From Euborellia annulipes (taxonomy: Eukaryota > Arthropoda > Insecta > Dermaptera > Anisolabididae): 64,000 bases of DNA. Location of the stretch: positions 124,001 to 188,000 of the forward strand of contig JAKCPI010014325.1 of NCBI GenBank assembly GCA_023213315.1. The letters run 5' to 3'. The position numbers were made by a program, and so were the translations under genes. Position 1 is the first letter of the stretch; each line of letters starts with the position of its first letter. The notes below the pieces were generated by a model. It worked only from the letters and a program-made list of their open reading frames with translations. It did no database searches and was not told the origin of the DNA. Shown piece after piece: positions 10,000 through 21,192 of the stretch.

Positions 10000-10245
10000 C
10001 TTATAATAATAATTCAAACCACAAAAGCTTTATTAAACACATTCGTGATAAACATAATTTGTCAACAACTCTAGCCTCTCGATCACTGGGGGGGGATTTA
10101 TTTACACCTTGAATTCTAATATATCGGCGGAAACTAAATATTTGTCGACAAAAGATCTGGTGGGACAAGTACAGAATACAACTTTCAACTACCGAATGTA
10201 AGAGAAAGTTTTGTGCTGTGCGACCAGTCACACCAGATCTTTACT
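10000..10245 (-). repeat. Family A 5' fragment plus adjoining repeat
   Basis: Reverse-oriented family A start: CTGGTGTGACTGGTCGCACA ... CTTGTCCCACCAG hairpin, then TTTCCGCCGATATATTAG. The adjoining ACCACAAAAGCTTTATTAAAC block at 10017 has an inverted copy near 20567, so it is a second dispersed repeat. Confidence 0.65.
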
Positions 10246-10424
10246 TTTTTGTAGTAATGAAATTAAATTTTGACGTGACAACGTCTTACAAATCATGTGT
10301 CTATAGTGGCATGTTAGAGGGGCTTGCACGAAAAAGTTTATTGGCTTGAATAACTCCTCTGTCTTAAGAGGTATAATTATGAGAAATATACGGTTAGAAA
10401 GAATGAGTTTTCAGCTAAAGATTG

Positions 10425-11316
10425 CACCATTTATTTTTTTCCTATCATTTTATTTTACCGCGCTGCGGTAAATTCTAATTTGAAAGTTTAAACCCCTGTA
10501 GATTCCGAACGACTATTCAGATCAGACCAAATGAGATGTCATTTGGTGCAGAAAGAAAACCTATAATAGAATAAATAAAAAAATCCCGAGTAATTAACTC
10601 CAAAATTGGTTTTTTTCTCGAAAAACCTCATTTTTTAGGCAAAAAAATATCGAAAAATAGCCCTACTTGTGCAACGCATAGCTACTTGACCATAAAAGCT
10701 ACATTAAATCTAAATATAGTTTTAGAAAGAGTGGTCCAATGCCCAGAGGTTATTTTTTCATTTTTTTGATATGACGTCATTTTACCGCATGAGAGCACTC
10801 GGCGGGATTTCGTTTTTCGAAATTTTAAACCCCTGTAGATTCCGAACGGCTAATCAGATCAGACTAAATGAGATGTCATTTGGTGCAGAAAGATAACCTC
10901 TAATAGAATAAATAAAAAAATCCCGAGTAATTAACTCCAAAATTGGTTTTTTTCTCGAAAAACCTCATTTTTTAGGCAAAAAAATATCGAAAAATAGCCC
11001 TACTTGTGCAACGCATAGCTACTTGACCATAAAAGCTACATTAAATCTAAATATAGTTTTAGAAAGAGTGGTTCAATACCCCCAGGGCTTTTTTTCTTTT
11101 TTTTGATATGAGGTCATTTTTCCGCATGAGAGCGCTCGGCGGGATTTCGTTTTTCGAAATTTTAAACCCCCGTAGATTCCGAACGGCTAATCAGATCAGA
11201 CTAAATGAGATGTCATTTAGTGCAGAAAGATAACCTCTAATAGAATAAATAAAAAAATCCAGAGTACTTAACTCCAAAATTAATTTTTTTTTCGAAAAAC
11301 CTCATTTTTTAAGCAT
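10425..11316 (+). repeat. 337-bp tandem repeat, about 2.6 units
   Basis: Units begin AAACCCCTGTAGATTCCGAAC at 10490, 10827 and 11164, exactly 337 bp apart. The third is cut short near 11316, and the tail of a preceding unit is visible at about 10425-10489. Shared internal words include GCAACGCATAGCTACTTGACC, GACGTCATTTTACCGC and ACTCGGCGGGATTTCG. The units are highly similar but carry scattered substitutions, so it is older than the 99-bp array. Confidence 0.9.
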
Positions 11317-11489
11317 AAGTCGCCCTTAATGGATAAAAGTTTGGCCACACCTGTCATATATTGTTTCAATGAAAATGTTTGAACATGTTTATTTATGAAA
11401 ACAAACTACTAGTAAAAAAATATAAAAACAATAATTTCTCTCTTTATATTTAAATATAGGTAAGGAAAAAAAAATTTTTTGAAATCAAG

Positions 11490-11555
11490 CAAAAGACGTT
11501 GTCACGTTAAAAAGCCACCGGCTGAGTAGAAGACACAGCTAACACCTAATTTTTT
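11490..11555 (+). repeat. Dispersed repeat fragment shared with 29625
   Basis: AAGCCACCGGCTGAGTAGAAG and ACACAGCTAACACCTAATT recur in reverse at 29625-29665 as AATTAGGTGTTGGCTGTGTC and CACCCGGTGG. Confidence 0.55.
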
Positions 11556-11559
11556 TTTA

Positions 11560-11760
11560 TTTATTTAATTAAATTCTAAAGAACTCTGCCATATTTCGGT
11601 TTTCGAGATATATGCTCTCTATTCCTTTTACTTTCTCATATTATTAATTGTTAAAATTGACAGCAACTTTTTGGAGACTTTTGCAAAAATCAAACTTCTT
11701 AGGGATTTGGCTAAAGGCTAAGGTGACTTTTTTCCGCTTTTAAACTTCCATCATTTTTCG
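11560..11760 (+). repeat. Family D second half
   Basis: TAAATTCTAAAGAACTCTGC, ATATTTCGGTTTT and TTGTTAAAATTGACAGC followed by AAACTTCTTAG recur in order at 39838-40070. Confidence 0.6.
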
Positions 11761-11874
11761 TTTGAGATGAATTATTTGACATTTTCTGGGTTCCATTCTC
11801 GGGGATCATGAGACTTTAGGCCCACCAACAAATAAACATACTCAAAATATTATTTTGAATAATTAGATATTACT

Positions 11875-12002
11875 TCATGTACCCGAAAAAAGATGTAAGG
11901 GGGTGCCGCCGGGAGTCGAACCACGGATCCACCGATTTGCGCTCAGTGTGCGTGGTTCGACTCCCGGCGGCACTCCCTTACATCTTTTTTCGGGTACATG
12001 AA
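11875..12002. repeat. Perfect inverted repeat with tRNA-like B boxes
   Basis: ACTTCATGTACCCG, AAAAAAGATGTAAGGG and CCGCCGGGAGTCGAACCACG on the left are matched base for base by the reverse complement on the right, ending CGGGTACATGAAGT. Each arm holds GTGGTTCGACTCCCGG, a tRNA B-box-like T arm. Arms are about 53 bp around a 20-bp centre, ending near-perfectly. A tRNA origin is inferred; this is not an intact tRNA gene. Confidence 0.75.
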
Positions 12003-12439
12003 GTAATATCTAATTATATAAATTTCCGTTTCGCGGCTTACCTACGCGATATATATAATATCTTAAATATTATATATAATTTCTTATTTATAAATTATTA
12101 TTTTGAATTCCTTTATATAATGCTTTTTGGGTTGAGCAGTTTGTTTATTTTATTTTTTAAGTTCTTTTTCGGCATATGAGTCTATTTAGACCACATACTC
12201 GTTTTGTAAATTAATTGATAGTTTATTAATTATTCAAAGAATTCATTAATAATGTTAGTCATTTGGGCTGCCTATCTCCCAGGATCTAAACTCAAAATAA
12301 TTTCTCCAACTTATTATTAAAAATTTATAAATTTCATCGCTGTCAATTTTACTATCTTATCAAATATATGGAAATTCTTAAATGTTAATTCAATTCAGTT
12401 AAAAAAATACTCAAACGCTGATAAGATAATAAGAGTGAG

Positions 12440-12790
12440 TCTCAGGCTGGGAGGAGTGACAGGGCACGGGTCTGCCGAAGGCTGCTTCAAAAAAAATTCC
12501 TTAAAAATGCAAGCTAATTTAATAATAATTTTTATCTAGCTCGAGCCTGGGGGTTTTAATAGGGTCTAACATCTTGGGCCCAGGACCCAAATGCCAGGAT
12601 CCGTTGGTAATGGTTGTGACAACAGGCCGGACCCTTTGACCAGGGTCACAAATGTCTTCCAAGGTCCATTTCACGGGACCCTATTTTTTCCCAAAGCGGT
12701 GCCGCCGATTCGAAGGTAGGTGTTAAGAACCCCCTGAGGGCCACATCGCCCCCGGCCTCGTCTTCATTATTCTTCGCTTAATAAATGACT
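12440..12790. promoter_or_regulatory. Candidate regulatory island
   Basis: A non-AT-rich island with CTTTGACCAGGGTCACAAATG (nuclear-receptor-like half-sites), AGGGTCTAAC and CCAGGACCC words. It could alternatively be the remains of an old transposon; I found no terminal repeats. No splice sites or coherent frame. Confidence 0.3.
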
Positions 12791-12799
12791 TAAAAGCAT

Positions 12800-13900
12800 C
12801 TCACGTATCTTGAAAATCAAATAAGAGCCACTAAATATTTAGATCATGTTCAAAAGAAAAAAAAAAAACAGGTTGGTTACAAATGAGACTATTTTTATTT
12901 TAGAAATTAAAAAAAAAGTCAGAGTATTTATGAACCTATTATGAAGTATAAAATTTTGGTTTATGCCTCACTTAGAATGCACTTGATAAAATTCTATATT
13001 GTTTGTCAACAATAATCATTTTACTATCTAATTTTAAAGGCTTTAACAATTTAAAAAATATAATTAAAATAATAATTTATTTATAAAAAGAAGCATGAAA
13101 TGGAAAGTGAAAAAGAACAGAGAGATTAGGAAAGTTGCAAATGAGTAAGTTAGCAAGTTAAAAAAATTATGAAAAGAGTTTAATAAAAAAACCGAAACAT
13201 TTCACATGATGGAAATTTTATTTCCTTCTCAGTGATCTTTCACATATTTCTGATCTGCAGACATCATGTAAATATTTTAAATAAAAATTGTATTTTGACT
13301 TTTCAAAAATCATAGAAAAAGTTCCTCTAAAACGTTGCGTCCCCTCTACTCCGGCGATGCGATCACGTGAGCAAAAGTTTAGCAAATATCTATATATTTT
13401 CTTGCTTAATAATCACTGGGGAAAAAGATGATTTTGTTTACGATATTACTAGACTCAACACATTTATACCTCCAAAACCGGACTAAAATAAAAAATTCAA
13501 TAGATGGCGTACTCATTGAAAATTATTTGAAAACATCTGATTAATTTCATAACGATCAATGCAAGCTTTACATACAAGTTTCACTTCTCTAGTGTGTAGC
13601 CTGAAAACGTTTGTTTTTATTTATTATTTAAGCTGTTGTGTTTGTCAAATGATATTTTGTCCGAGATATGATATAAATGAGGGATCCATAAAAAATTGTC
13701 TTTATAATTTATTTAATCAACAATACACATTCATAAACAGAAAAGGTTTATTTTTTGCGACATAGGTCGTAAGTAGGAATGGGACTGTGGAAAGGGAAAA
13801 ATAAATAAATAATTGGGGAAAAGAGCCCCGGACCTGTTTACCTTGAGGGGGGTGTTACTAAAACAAATCGCTAAATGAAAAAAAAACCTCGATAGTTTTT
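12800..13900. other. AT-rich non-coding sequence
   Basis: No repeat family of this window and no credible gene seen; the 68-codon frame at 13559 has no supporting signals. Confidence 0.4.
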
Positions 13901-13914
13901 AATCAAGACGAGTG

Positions 13915-14275
13915 AACGAAACCGCCTTGGGCATGCAAATCAATGTGCAATTTGCATGCTCTGAATGGCCATTGGCCAACCGAGGGGGGCGGGGGCGGGG
14001 GGTAAAACAAATACACGGGGAATCCATTCGGGTGCTTTTCTCTTAACCACCCTCGTTGTCAACAGGGAGAAGCAAATGGCTAAGATAGATTCCGAAGGCT
14101 CCGATAATGCGAAATAAGAAAGTGGGAAAAAAAGATAAGCGAGAGTGAAAAGATCCCTGGTAAATTGTCATGCAAATATGAGCCATCAAACGCTTTCAAT
14201 CCATTACGGGATTAAAGGAAAGGTTTACGGCATCCAGATGGACGAGGGGCGCAGTCCCCCGGGAATTTATTCCTA
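13915..14275. promoter_or_regulatory. Candidate enhancer with three POU octamers
   Basis: Contains ATGCAAAT at 13933-13940, its reverse ATTTGCAT at 13950-13957, and ATGCAAAT again at 14170-14177. The first two sit in a perfect 10-bp inverted repeat (GCATGCAAAT, 9-bp spacer, ATTTGCATGC). ATGCAAAT is the canonical POU-domain octamer. Also present are CCATTGGCCAACC and GGGATTAAAGG words. Sequence complexity is high and there is no coding frame. Role inferred. Confidence 0.45.
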
Positions 14276-14279
14276 ATAA

Positions 14280-14810
14280 AAATACAGAGGTGATCACATC
14301 TAAGTAAAAGGGCTAAAAGCAAAAGAGAAAGAGAAAAAGCTAAAAGTTTTTACAAGAATAAGATGATTTTGTTTATAAACAATTTATCAAAAACTAGTTA
14401 AAGAAGAGATAACAAATAATTTCTGTAGAATACTAGGGGGTGTTTTTTGTCTCCCTCCCAATAAAAAAAAAATATGCTTTTTTTCTTATTTTTAAATATT
14501 TTTTTTTTTATATAGCTAATATAAGGGGACGTAGGAGCTAAAGCTATTTTGCTATTTTTGCTAAGAGATGACGCTAAGATCGTACCAGATTTCAGCCAAT
14601 TCTGTTCGGCTGTCAAGTTATTGGTGATTTTTCGGTTATTCTTTAAAACAATTTAATTTTATCTCCTATTTATTTAATTAATATAATAAATAATAAAAAA
14701 TTTTTTTAATAGAATTTATTTTAAATTCATTAAAAATAAATAAAATTTCTATTAAGATAATTTCTAATTAATTTTTTTTTTTTTTGTAATTTTTCTCCAG
14801 ATTTGTGATA
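14280..14810. other. AT-rich non-coding sequence
   Basis: No supported gene or repeat; a 72-codon reverse frame (14398-14616) is not protein-like. Confidence 0.35.
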
Positions 14811-14814
14811 TAAA

Positions 14815-14906
14815 ATGAAAATTATGAAATTTCAAAAAAAAAGGCCGGAGGAGGGGGGGGGGGGCGAGCGCCTCCCCTTCGCCCCCACCTAGATACGCCA
14901 CTGTTT
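14815..14906. mobile_element. hAT-type right end, fragment
   Basis: G/C runs followed by CCACCTAGATACGCCACTG, the reverse of a CAGTGGCGTATCTAGG-type hAT terminus. No matching left end with an 8-bp duplication was found, so it is truncated. Confidence 0.5.
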
Positions 14907-15021
14907 AGGGGCCATTTTAACATTTTTAAATGTAAAGTGCCAAAATTTCTTTTTTATACGCCTAAGCCCAAAAAATAAATAATGAAAATATACTTTACTT
15001 ATATATTTTTTTTAGAACTTT

Positions 15022-15509
15022 AGAAAAAAATTGTGGAAATATTTTTTAAGGCTGGAAGTTGACGCCACCGATCTCTAGGGATTTTGTTGTACAAAATACT
15101 CTTATATCCAAGATTTAGGGATTCTGAATTGATAAATATTGATAAAAGGCTCATGGCTAATCGGATAAGCTGCGGATTACAAATCTAGAGTCGTAATACA
15201 ACTCGGGGTCAAATCCCAATTGCCGCGGTGAAAATTTTCTACCATTGCCAATATCTCATCCGTCTCTCAGTAATTGGAGTTAATCTCTGTTGAGAGATAT
15301 TTAAAAAAAAAAATTATTTTATTAACATCGAAATAAAATAAAATTGTTTTGTAACAATAATTAACGTAAATAACAAACCAATTAATATAATAAAGAAAAA
15401 ATTTCTTTGGATCATATTTTTTTAATAAATAACCTGGTATCACTTAAAAAAAAAAATTGTGGAAATATTTTTTTAAGGCTGGAAGTTGACGCCACCGATC
15501 TCTAGGGAA
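15022..15509. repeat. 60-bp direct repeats flanking a SINE-like insert
   Basis: The block TTGTGGAAATATTTTTTAAG ... GCTGGAAGTTGACGCCACCG ... ATCTCTAGGG occurs at about 15024-15080 and again at about 15447-15507. Between them lie 365 bp holding a tRNA-like segment (15148-15228). The repeats are too long for a retroposon target duplication, so a tandem duplication or recombination between two copies of a repeat is more likely. Confidence 0.75.
15148..15228 (+). repeat. tRNA-derived SINE head
   Basis: ATGGCTAATCGGATAAGC resembles an A box with D-loop, and GGGGTCAAATCCC resembles a B box, 50 bp apart as in tRNA. Ends ATTGCCGCGG. Acceptor pairing is poor, so it is a SINE head or tRNA pseudogene rather than a working tRNA. 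Confidence 0.5.
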
Positions 15510-15949
15510 CAACTGGTGAACTAGAAAACTGGCCCCCGGGGAGCGAAGTGGGGATTGTGAAGTGAGAGGAGGGGAGGGGAGGGGAGGGGGCTATACATCT
15601 GCAGAGCTCACTTTCATGTTAGGAGATAAATTAATTATATTTGATAATGGAGGGTCAACAAATAAAGAGGCCCCTATCAAAATTCTTAGTAAGCAAAATG
15701 ATTATTTCTTGTCAAATCTTTTAGGTTTTATATAGAAAAAAAATTTCCTTTGCATTCCAAAATGGAAAGCTTAATTAGATAGAGACAAATTTATGTCAAG
15801 AATTTTGCCAGAGGGTTCCAATCGAAAGAAAAAGGTCCAGAACAATACTGGGACAAAAAAAAAAATATCAAATTATTACCGCCCCATGTGTTGGTTCACA
15901 TTATACCGACAAACTGTAAATAGCTGACCACACAACTACAAAGATCTAA

Positions 15950-16220
15950 TTCGTCATTCTATTCTGTCGATGGAGGCCCTCTACTCCAAATTGTCCTTTT
16001 ATTTTTCCTTTTCAAGCTCAACCTTTCCAAGGTGAAACGATAAAAAAACAACCCAAAATTGAGAAGATGAATGCGATGACCAAACAGGGGAGACTGAGCT
16101 CGGATAATGGACTGCCCTGCACGGATAATCGGCAGACTCCGGATAAGAAGACAAACAAGTCTCTGTCGAGTTGACAGCAAGGAATAAAGACAGTCACCAA
16201 GTCAGACTGGCTCAATTTCC
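15950..16220. promoter_or_regulatory. Candidate regulatory island with three CGGATAA
   Basis: CGGATAA occurs three times within 50 bp (CTCGGATAATGG, CACGGATAATCGG, TCCGGATAAGAAG; about 16097-16146). These fit GATA or GGATAA-type sites. Overlapping 65-73-codon reverse frames are in two phases and are not convincing proteins. Confidence 0.35.
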
Positions 16221-16424
16221 AAGGCCCCTATTATCTTATTACAGAATACTTTTATGTTTATCTACAAAAGTGACATCAGAAATTGAAAAACAAAATAATA
16301 ATTGATTCTTAATAACAAAGAATGATAAATTAATTAGTTAACAATCAAAAGTAAATACTAATCACAATATGAGAATGCAAAATTTATCCAATTAAATGCT
16401 GAATATTGATTTGAAGTTGCAATA

Positions 16425-16471
16425 CAGCACGGGTTCGAGTCCCGCTTGCCGCAAAAAAAAAAAAAAAAACT
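16425..16471 (+). repeat. SINE tail fragment
   Basis: GCACGGGTTCGAGTCCCGC is a good tRNA B box, followed by TTGCCGC and a run of A, as in a tRNA-derived retroposon. The upstream A-box half is not recognisable. Confidence 0.5.
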
Positions 16472-17620
16472 TTACCATTTTCCCCTGGAATTTATACCTG
16501 ATATTTTCAATAAGAACTTTCAATTTAAAATTCCAAAAAATTTAAATATTTATTTTAAAAAAATATTTAACAAATTTTTTTTACATTTCCCAAATCCTGA
16601 GAGTATTTTCATCTTTTCCCCGGGATTCGGGAAAAACAAATCTCTGGGCCCTATAGAGAATGCATTCAAATTTGATACAATATTTTAGTGACTCAATAAA
16701 TAACACAACTCAGCTTGCCAAAATGCCGTCCCCAAATTTCAGCGCCCCGGGCAAATGAACGGACCTCAGGTAAGAGGAAGACAGAAATGGACTTCATTAA
16801 AATTAAATCCGTCCAAAAAAAGATTTTTAAAAGACAGTTCATTTGTCAATGGCGTTTCAGTGTAACTTTCCAAAAGTCAAAAGGAAATAAATATTCAAAA
16901 GGAAATCTAGGAGAGAAAAAATAACAATTTATTTTCTTTTAATCTATATAAAAAAAAAATACAATTCTTACGAAATTCATCTCCCACTCTAAAGAAAAAT
17001 TAAAAGATCCTGGGTTAAAATGCTAAATGATCAGAAAAAGAATCATTAAAATATCTCGATTGAATATTGTTACCAAGTGATATGGCTTTGTTTGATCTTT
17101 TTCAAGTAAAGCACCACCCAATATAAAATATTGACCCAGTAAATAAGGGTGAGGTGGTCCTGGGGTCGCGAATTATGACAACAAATACAAAATCCTCTTG
17201 AAAAGTCTTTTTATCTTTAATTGAATATATAATATATACATGTATATCTAATCCAAATTAATTAACGTATTTAACGAAAGTATCAATTTTATTTTTAAAT
17301 GAGTTATGAAATTTATTAAAATTATTGATATTTAGAACATCTAAAATGTCGGAGGCTAATAAATTTAAAAATAAAATTAGGTTCTTAGGTGAAGAATAAT
17401 TTTTATAAAATGTTTATCACTAAATTCAATTAGAGAGAAGGTAAGGGTTACTCTTTAAATATGAGCAATTTGTTTATTACTCACCATTTAGAATCTGCTA
17501 GAGTTGAGAGGATTCAGCAGATGAGATGTTACTTGTTTGGATTTCTGCTTACATCTAAAACAAGAAAATAAATAAATAAATTCAATTCTAATAAAAAGTA
17601 AACTCAAAATAAAAATTTAG
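16472..17620. other. AT-rich non-coding sequence
   Basis: Nothing supported; small frames at 16446 and 16715 lack any protein or splice signal. Confidence 0.35.
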
Positions 17621-17624
17621 GTTG

Positions 17625-17712
17625 TTTTAGGAATACAAATTTGCCAAACCTCATCCTAATCCGATGAATAGTACCAGAGATATAAACAAACAATTTCATA
17701 CACACAAATATA
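17625..17712 (+). repeat. Dispersed repeat family J, copy 1
   Basis: AATTTGCCAAACCTCATCC, AATCCGAT and AATAGTACCAGAGATATAA recur at 45655-45715 with few changes. Such wording is typical of the ends of non-autonomous invertebrate transposons. Confidence 0.55.
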
Positions 17713-17714
17713 TA

Positions 17715-17972
17715 TGGACCCTGTTATGCATTAGTGTGTCAAGCGCCAGAAAATTAAAAATTGAGTTAAGCACGGAATATTGTTTCAAATGCTATAATTA
17801 ATAGTATTTTTTACGAAATATATAAAAATGTATATTTATGTTACTTGCACAATTGACAACAAAAAAAAAAAATTATATATAGGCCTAATCCAATGAAAAC
17901 AAAAAACTTTAATGTTAATTTTCTCAAAACTCGGTAGCTGGCGCTTGACACACTAATGTGTAACAGGGTCCA
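17715..17972. mobile_element. TIR element family E, copy 1
   Basis: Terminal inverted repeats of about 33 bp: TGGACCCTGTTATGCATTAG then TGTGTCAAGCGCC, mirrored at the right end. Internal GAGTTAAGCACGGAATATTG and AATGAAAACAAAAAACTTT are shared with 25264-25516 and 57630-58042. No coding capacity. Target duplication not clear in any copy, so the superfamily is open. Confidence 0.85.
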
Positions 17973-19050
17973 TTTATGTATTCGTAAGCACATTAATAAT
18001 TTTTTGAATTTCTGGGTGCCAGTTATTTATTTATTATATTGTTGGGAAAGTAAAAATTGTAATTAACCAAATGAAGGCAAAATATGTTTATATATCTGGA
18101 AAATTTTTGTGTCAAATTGCTAACTTTTTTTTTTTTTTTTTTTTTTTTTTAATTAATTTAATTTTTTTTTTTTATAAATCTACATAAAAAAGTATTTGGG
18201 GTTGATGGTCTCTTGGAGGAAGGAATAAGTTAAATGAGGCTCAGGCTAGGAATTAGGGAGGAATTAAAAAAAAAAAAAGATGTTCAGGAGAGAGCCGAAA
18301 AAAATTTGAAATAGTTGGGAAAAGGCCCCTAGCTCATATCTTAAATCCGCCTAAGATTTAAATAAAGAGAAGATTTAATGAATATTTTATGTCCTAGAAG
18401 GGGAGAGATGCCCGCTTTGGGTGAGCTACATGCGTCTCCACGAGTTCCCCCATTATAGCATATCAAAAATATTCTAATATACACTAATAGATATAAATAT
18501 ATTTATGAAATTACTTTCTCAACTTTAAAAGAAAAAGAAATATTAACAAAATCTGTTATTAATATTTTCCCTTATCGTCTAAATTACTATTCATTAAAAG
18601 TTTATTTTAATAAAATAAAATAGATAAGAAAAATTTTATTTTTAATTAAGTTAATTATCTTTTTTGAAAAATAATTTTTTATAACAAAAGAGAGAGTGAG
18701 AGAGCTTTCATTAAAATTTTCCCTTTATACATTGAAGGAGACTAGAAATTGTATTTCAATTTTATGTTTAAATTACGAACCTCTTAAAATCAATATTTTT
18801 AATTGTTAATTTTAATGATGAAATATTGCAATAAAATAAGTTAGTGAATGAAAATTTAGAACTTGTAAAATAACTTGATATTTTAAAGTATTAACAAAGT
18901 TAATAAAGCTTATTATGTATTAATTTTGACTTGAGGAATTTTAAAAATAGAGAAATATCCTCAAGATACAAGTTTATAAGTTGTGAAATTACTTTATTAA
19001 GTATACATTTTCATGAGAGTCCTCTCTTAAATCAATTTTAATTTAGGATC
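17973..19050. other. AT-rich non-coding sequence with poly-T
   Basis: A long T tract at about 18125-18172 and AT-rich DNA. No gene recognised. Confidence 0.4.
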
Positions 19051-19320
19051 GTTATAATATAATATATTCTAAAAATGAAATGGCATTAAATTCAAATAAA
19101 ACATCTGTTGACTCAAAGAGGTCAGTGAAGAAATGCTTAAGGTGAGAAAAATTAAAAATGCCTGGCGTTGCGTTCTTTTTTGACGCCGGAGGCCCTGACC
19201 TCTTGTTATCAAATCTAATGTTCATCTTCCCAACCTTGATCAAGCAACGACCCCTTGCTAAGAGCAAGAAAACTTCTTATGAGGTCTCGCAATGACACTG
19301 ATCATGTACAAAAAATAAAG
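19050..19320. promoter_or_regulatory. Candidate regulatory island
   Basis: Complex sequence with paired AGAGGTCAGTGAAG and CCCTGACCTCTTG half-sites, TGCCTGGCGTTGCG and TTGATCAAG. A 71-codon reverse frame is present but without splice sites or recognisable motif. Confidence 0.3.
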
Positions 19321-20036
19321 GCGATTTGAAACAACATAGTCAATTGATTTGTTAAAATTATTGTTAAAACCATTGATTACTATTATAATAAAAATATGCT
19401 AGATAAAAATGTATAATATAAAAATAATTTATTATTATTTTTTTATTACAAGTTTCGTTTTGATCGCCTGAAGGCTTTTTTGAAAGAAGCTATAATTTTA
19501 TCATATTTTTTAGTTAATGGCAAAAAACGAAATTAAATTAAACAATATGGAAGAGAAAAATACTCAAAAATGCTGTGTCATTATGTAGGCTTATTGTAAA
19601 TGGATTTTGAATATATTATTAAAGTAGAGCTGCATTACTTAGTACCACAAATACTTGACTTAATACTTTTAAGTACTCCTAGGCAGGGCTTTCTGGACCC
19701 CGAGGCTCTAAATAGCACCGACCCCTCTCCCCTGCCCTTCAAAAACAAAAAAAATATCATACAAGCTAGAAGGTAAAGCCGGATATTTGTGTCGACATTA
19801 TATTTATGATAATCTACTGTAACAAAAGCAGTGGCGAATATTGTTATAAAGGATCGAGGACTGAGCTGTGTCCTTAAAGATCAAATTTTTGAAATTACTT
19901 TTTTTTAGGTTACTACAAATTCTCTTTTCATTTTAAGGGTTTTGAAATAGTCAATACTTTTGTCAATACATCCTGTATATAAAATATATAAATATATCAG
20001 GAAAGTGGATCGAGAGCCATCTATTTATATATACAA
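19320..20036. other. AT-rich non-coding sequence
   Basis: No gene. A short GC-rich piece at 19680-19740 (CTAGGCAGGGCTTTCTGG) may be a decayed hAT terminus. Confidence 0.35.
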
Positions 20037-20462
20037 AAAGAGTAAAGTGTACTTCAAAAGATTTCAATGGCTAAATGAGAATATACATTTTAAAGAGCAT
20101 CTAAAAAATAATTGATTTTTGAATTTTAATCAAAATCGTTGGAACGAATTTTGAGAAAATAAAAAACTGAAAAAGTACATTTTTAAAGTAGGCCTACGAG
20201 TACTTTTAGGCCGATTTTGTTCAGAAGCTATTTTCACCCCTTGGAGGAGGTACCTAACTCAAATATAAAATTTCAACCTCGTAACTCATTTCCTTCATGC
20301 TTAAAAATGTTCACATACACACACAGACCAATTTGCGGGACCCACTTTTTTGGATTCGGGGGGTCTCAAAACATCCATCAAAATCTTGACATCGAATTTT
20401 TGACATGATCGCACTACTTTCTATAAGCTTATATTTCATATATAGGATAAGAGAAAGTAAAA
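20037..20462 (+). repeat. Dispersed repeat family A, 5'-truncated
   Basis: Starts inside the family at AGAGTAAAGTGTACTTC and runs to the 3' hairpin ending GATAAGAGAAAGTAAAA. It lacks the CTGGTGTGAC start. Confidence 0.75.
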
Positions 20463-20737
20463 AAGACGAAATCCACCTCAGTAACATCCAAAGAAATTTG
20501 TTCGGTTGAGTAACCCATAAGATTATAAAAGCCTGCGTTCGAACAAACAAATAGAAATTTGTTTATTAAAGCTTTTGTGGTTTGTATTATTATTATTTTG
20601 TAAGTTTTTAATTATAGACTATATTTTTAATTATTTATTAAAAATTGAAATACTGTACAACGTGGCCCAATTAAAAAGAAGTTTTTTATTTTTACATAAA
20701 TTATTTTAGTTACTTTTGAAAAATACTTGTATTGGGC

Positions 20738-21027
20738 CAGTAGCGTAACGTTTTTTAGCTGCGCCCCCCCCCCCGCAAACCTTTATTTTGGGCCCCATTA
20801 TTAGACCTTACAAAAAATATTTTTAAAATACAGTATATCCCTGAATCCTGAGGGCCCGGGCACTTTCAAAGGCAAATTTTCATTAAATTTTTTTTTTAAT
20901 CTAAATTTTTCTGTTTTACCGGAGCCCTGAGGAGATACAGTTTTTTAGCCCGGCCAGGCCCGTGGGCCCCTCAAGGTCCGGGGCCCCCCGCATTGCGGGG
21001 TCTGCGGGGGCGTACGTTACGCCACTG
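20738..21027. mobile_element. hAT-type MITE
   Basis: Terminal inverted repeats CAGTAGCGTAACG / CAGTGGCGTAACG, flanked by an exact 8-bp duplication TATTGGGC (20730-20737 and 21028-21035). Length 290 bp, with C and G runs internally and no transposase. Eight-base duplication and CA(G)-starting ends define the hAT superfamily. Confidence 0.9.
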
Positions 21028-21192
21028 TATTGGGCATCGGAAATAAAAAAATATATTCGGCATTTCTAAATTCTACTTGATACAGGTCTGCAATAAGGAA
21101 AGAGAATTTTTGACTGTCTTTATTTTTTTTAACTTATTATTATTCTCTCAACATAATTGTTTTAAGAAATATAACTTAGTTATGTTTTTTAG

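Noticed and set aside
11875..12002. Possible functional tRNA genes in the inverted repeat
   Set aside because: B-box-like T arms are present but no full cloverleaf with paired acceptor and anticodon stem could be drawn.
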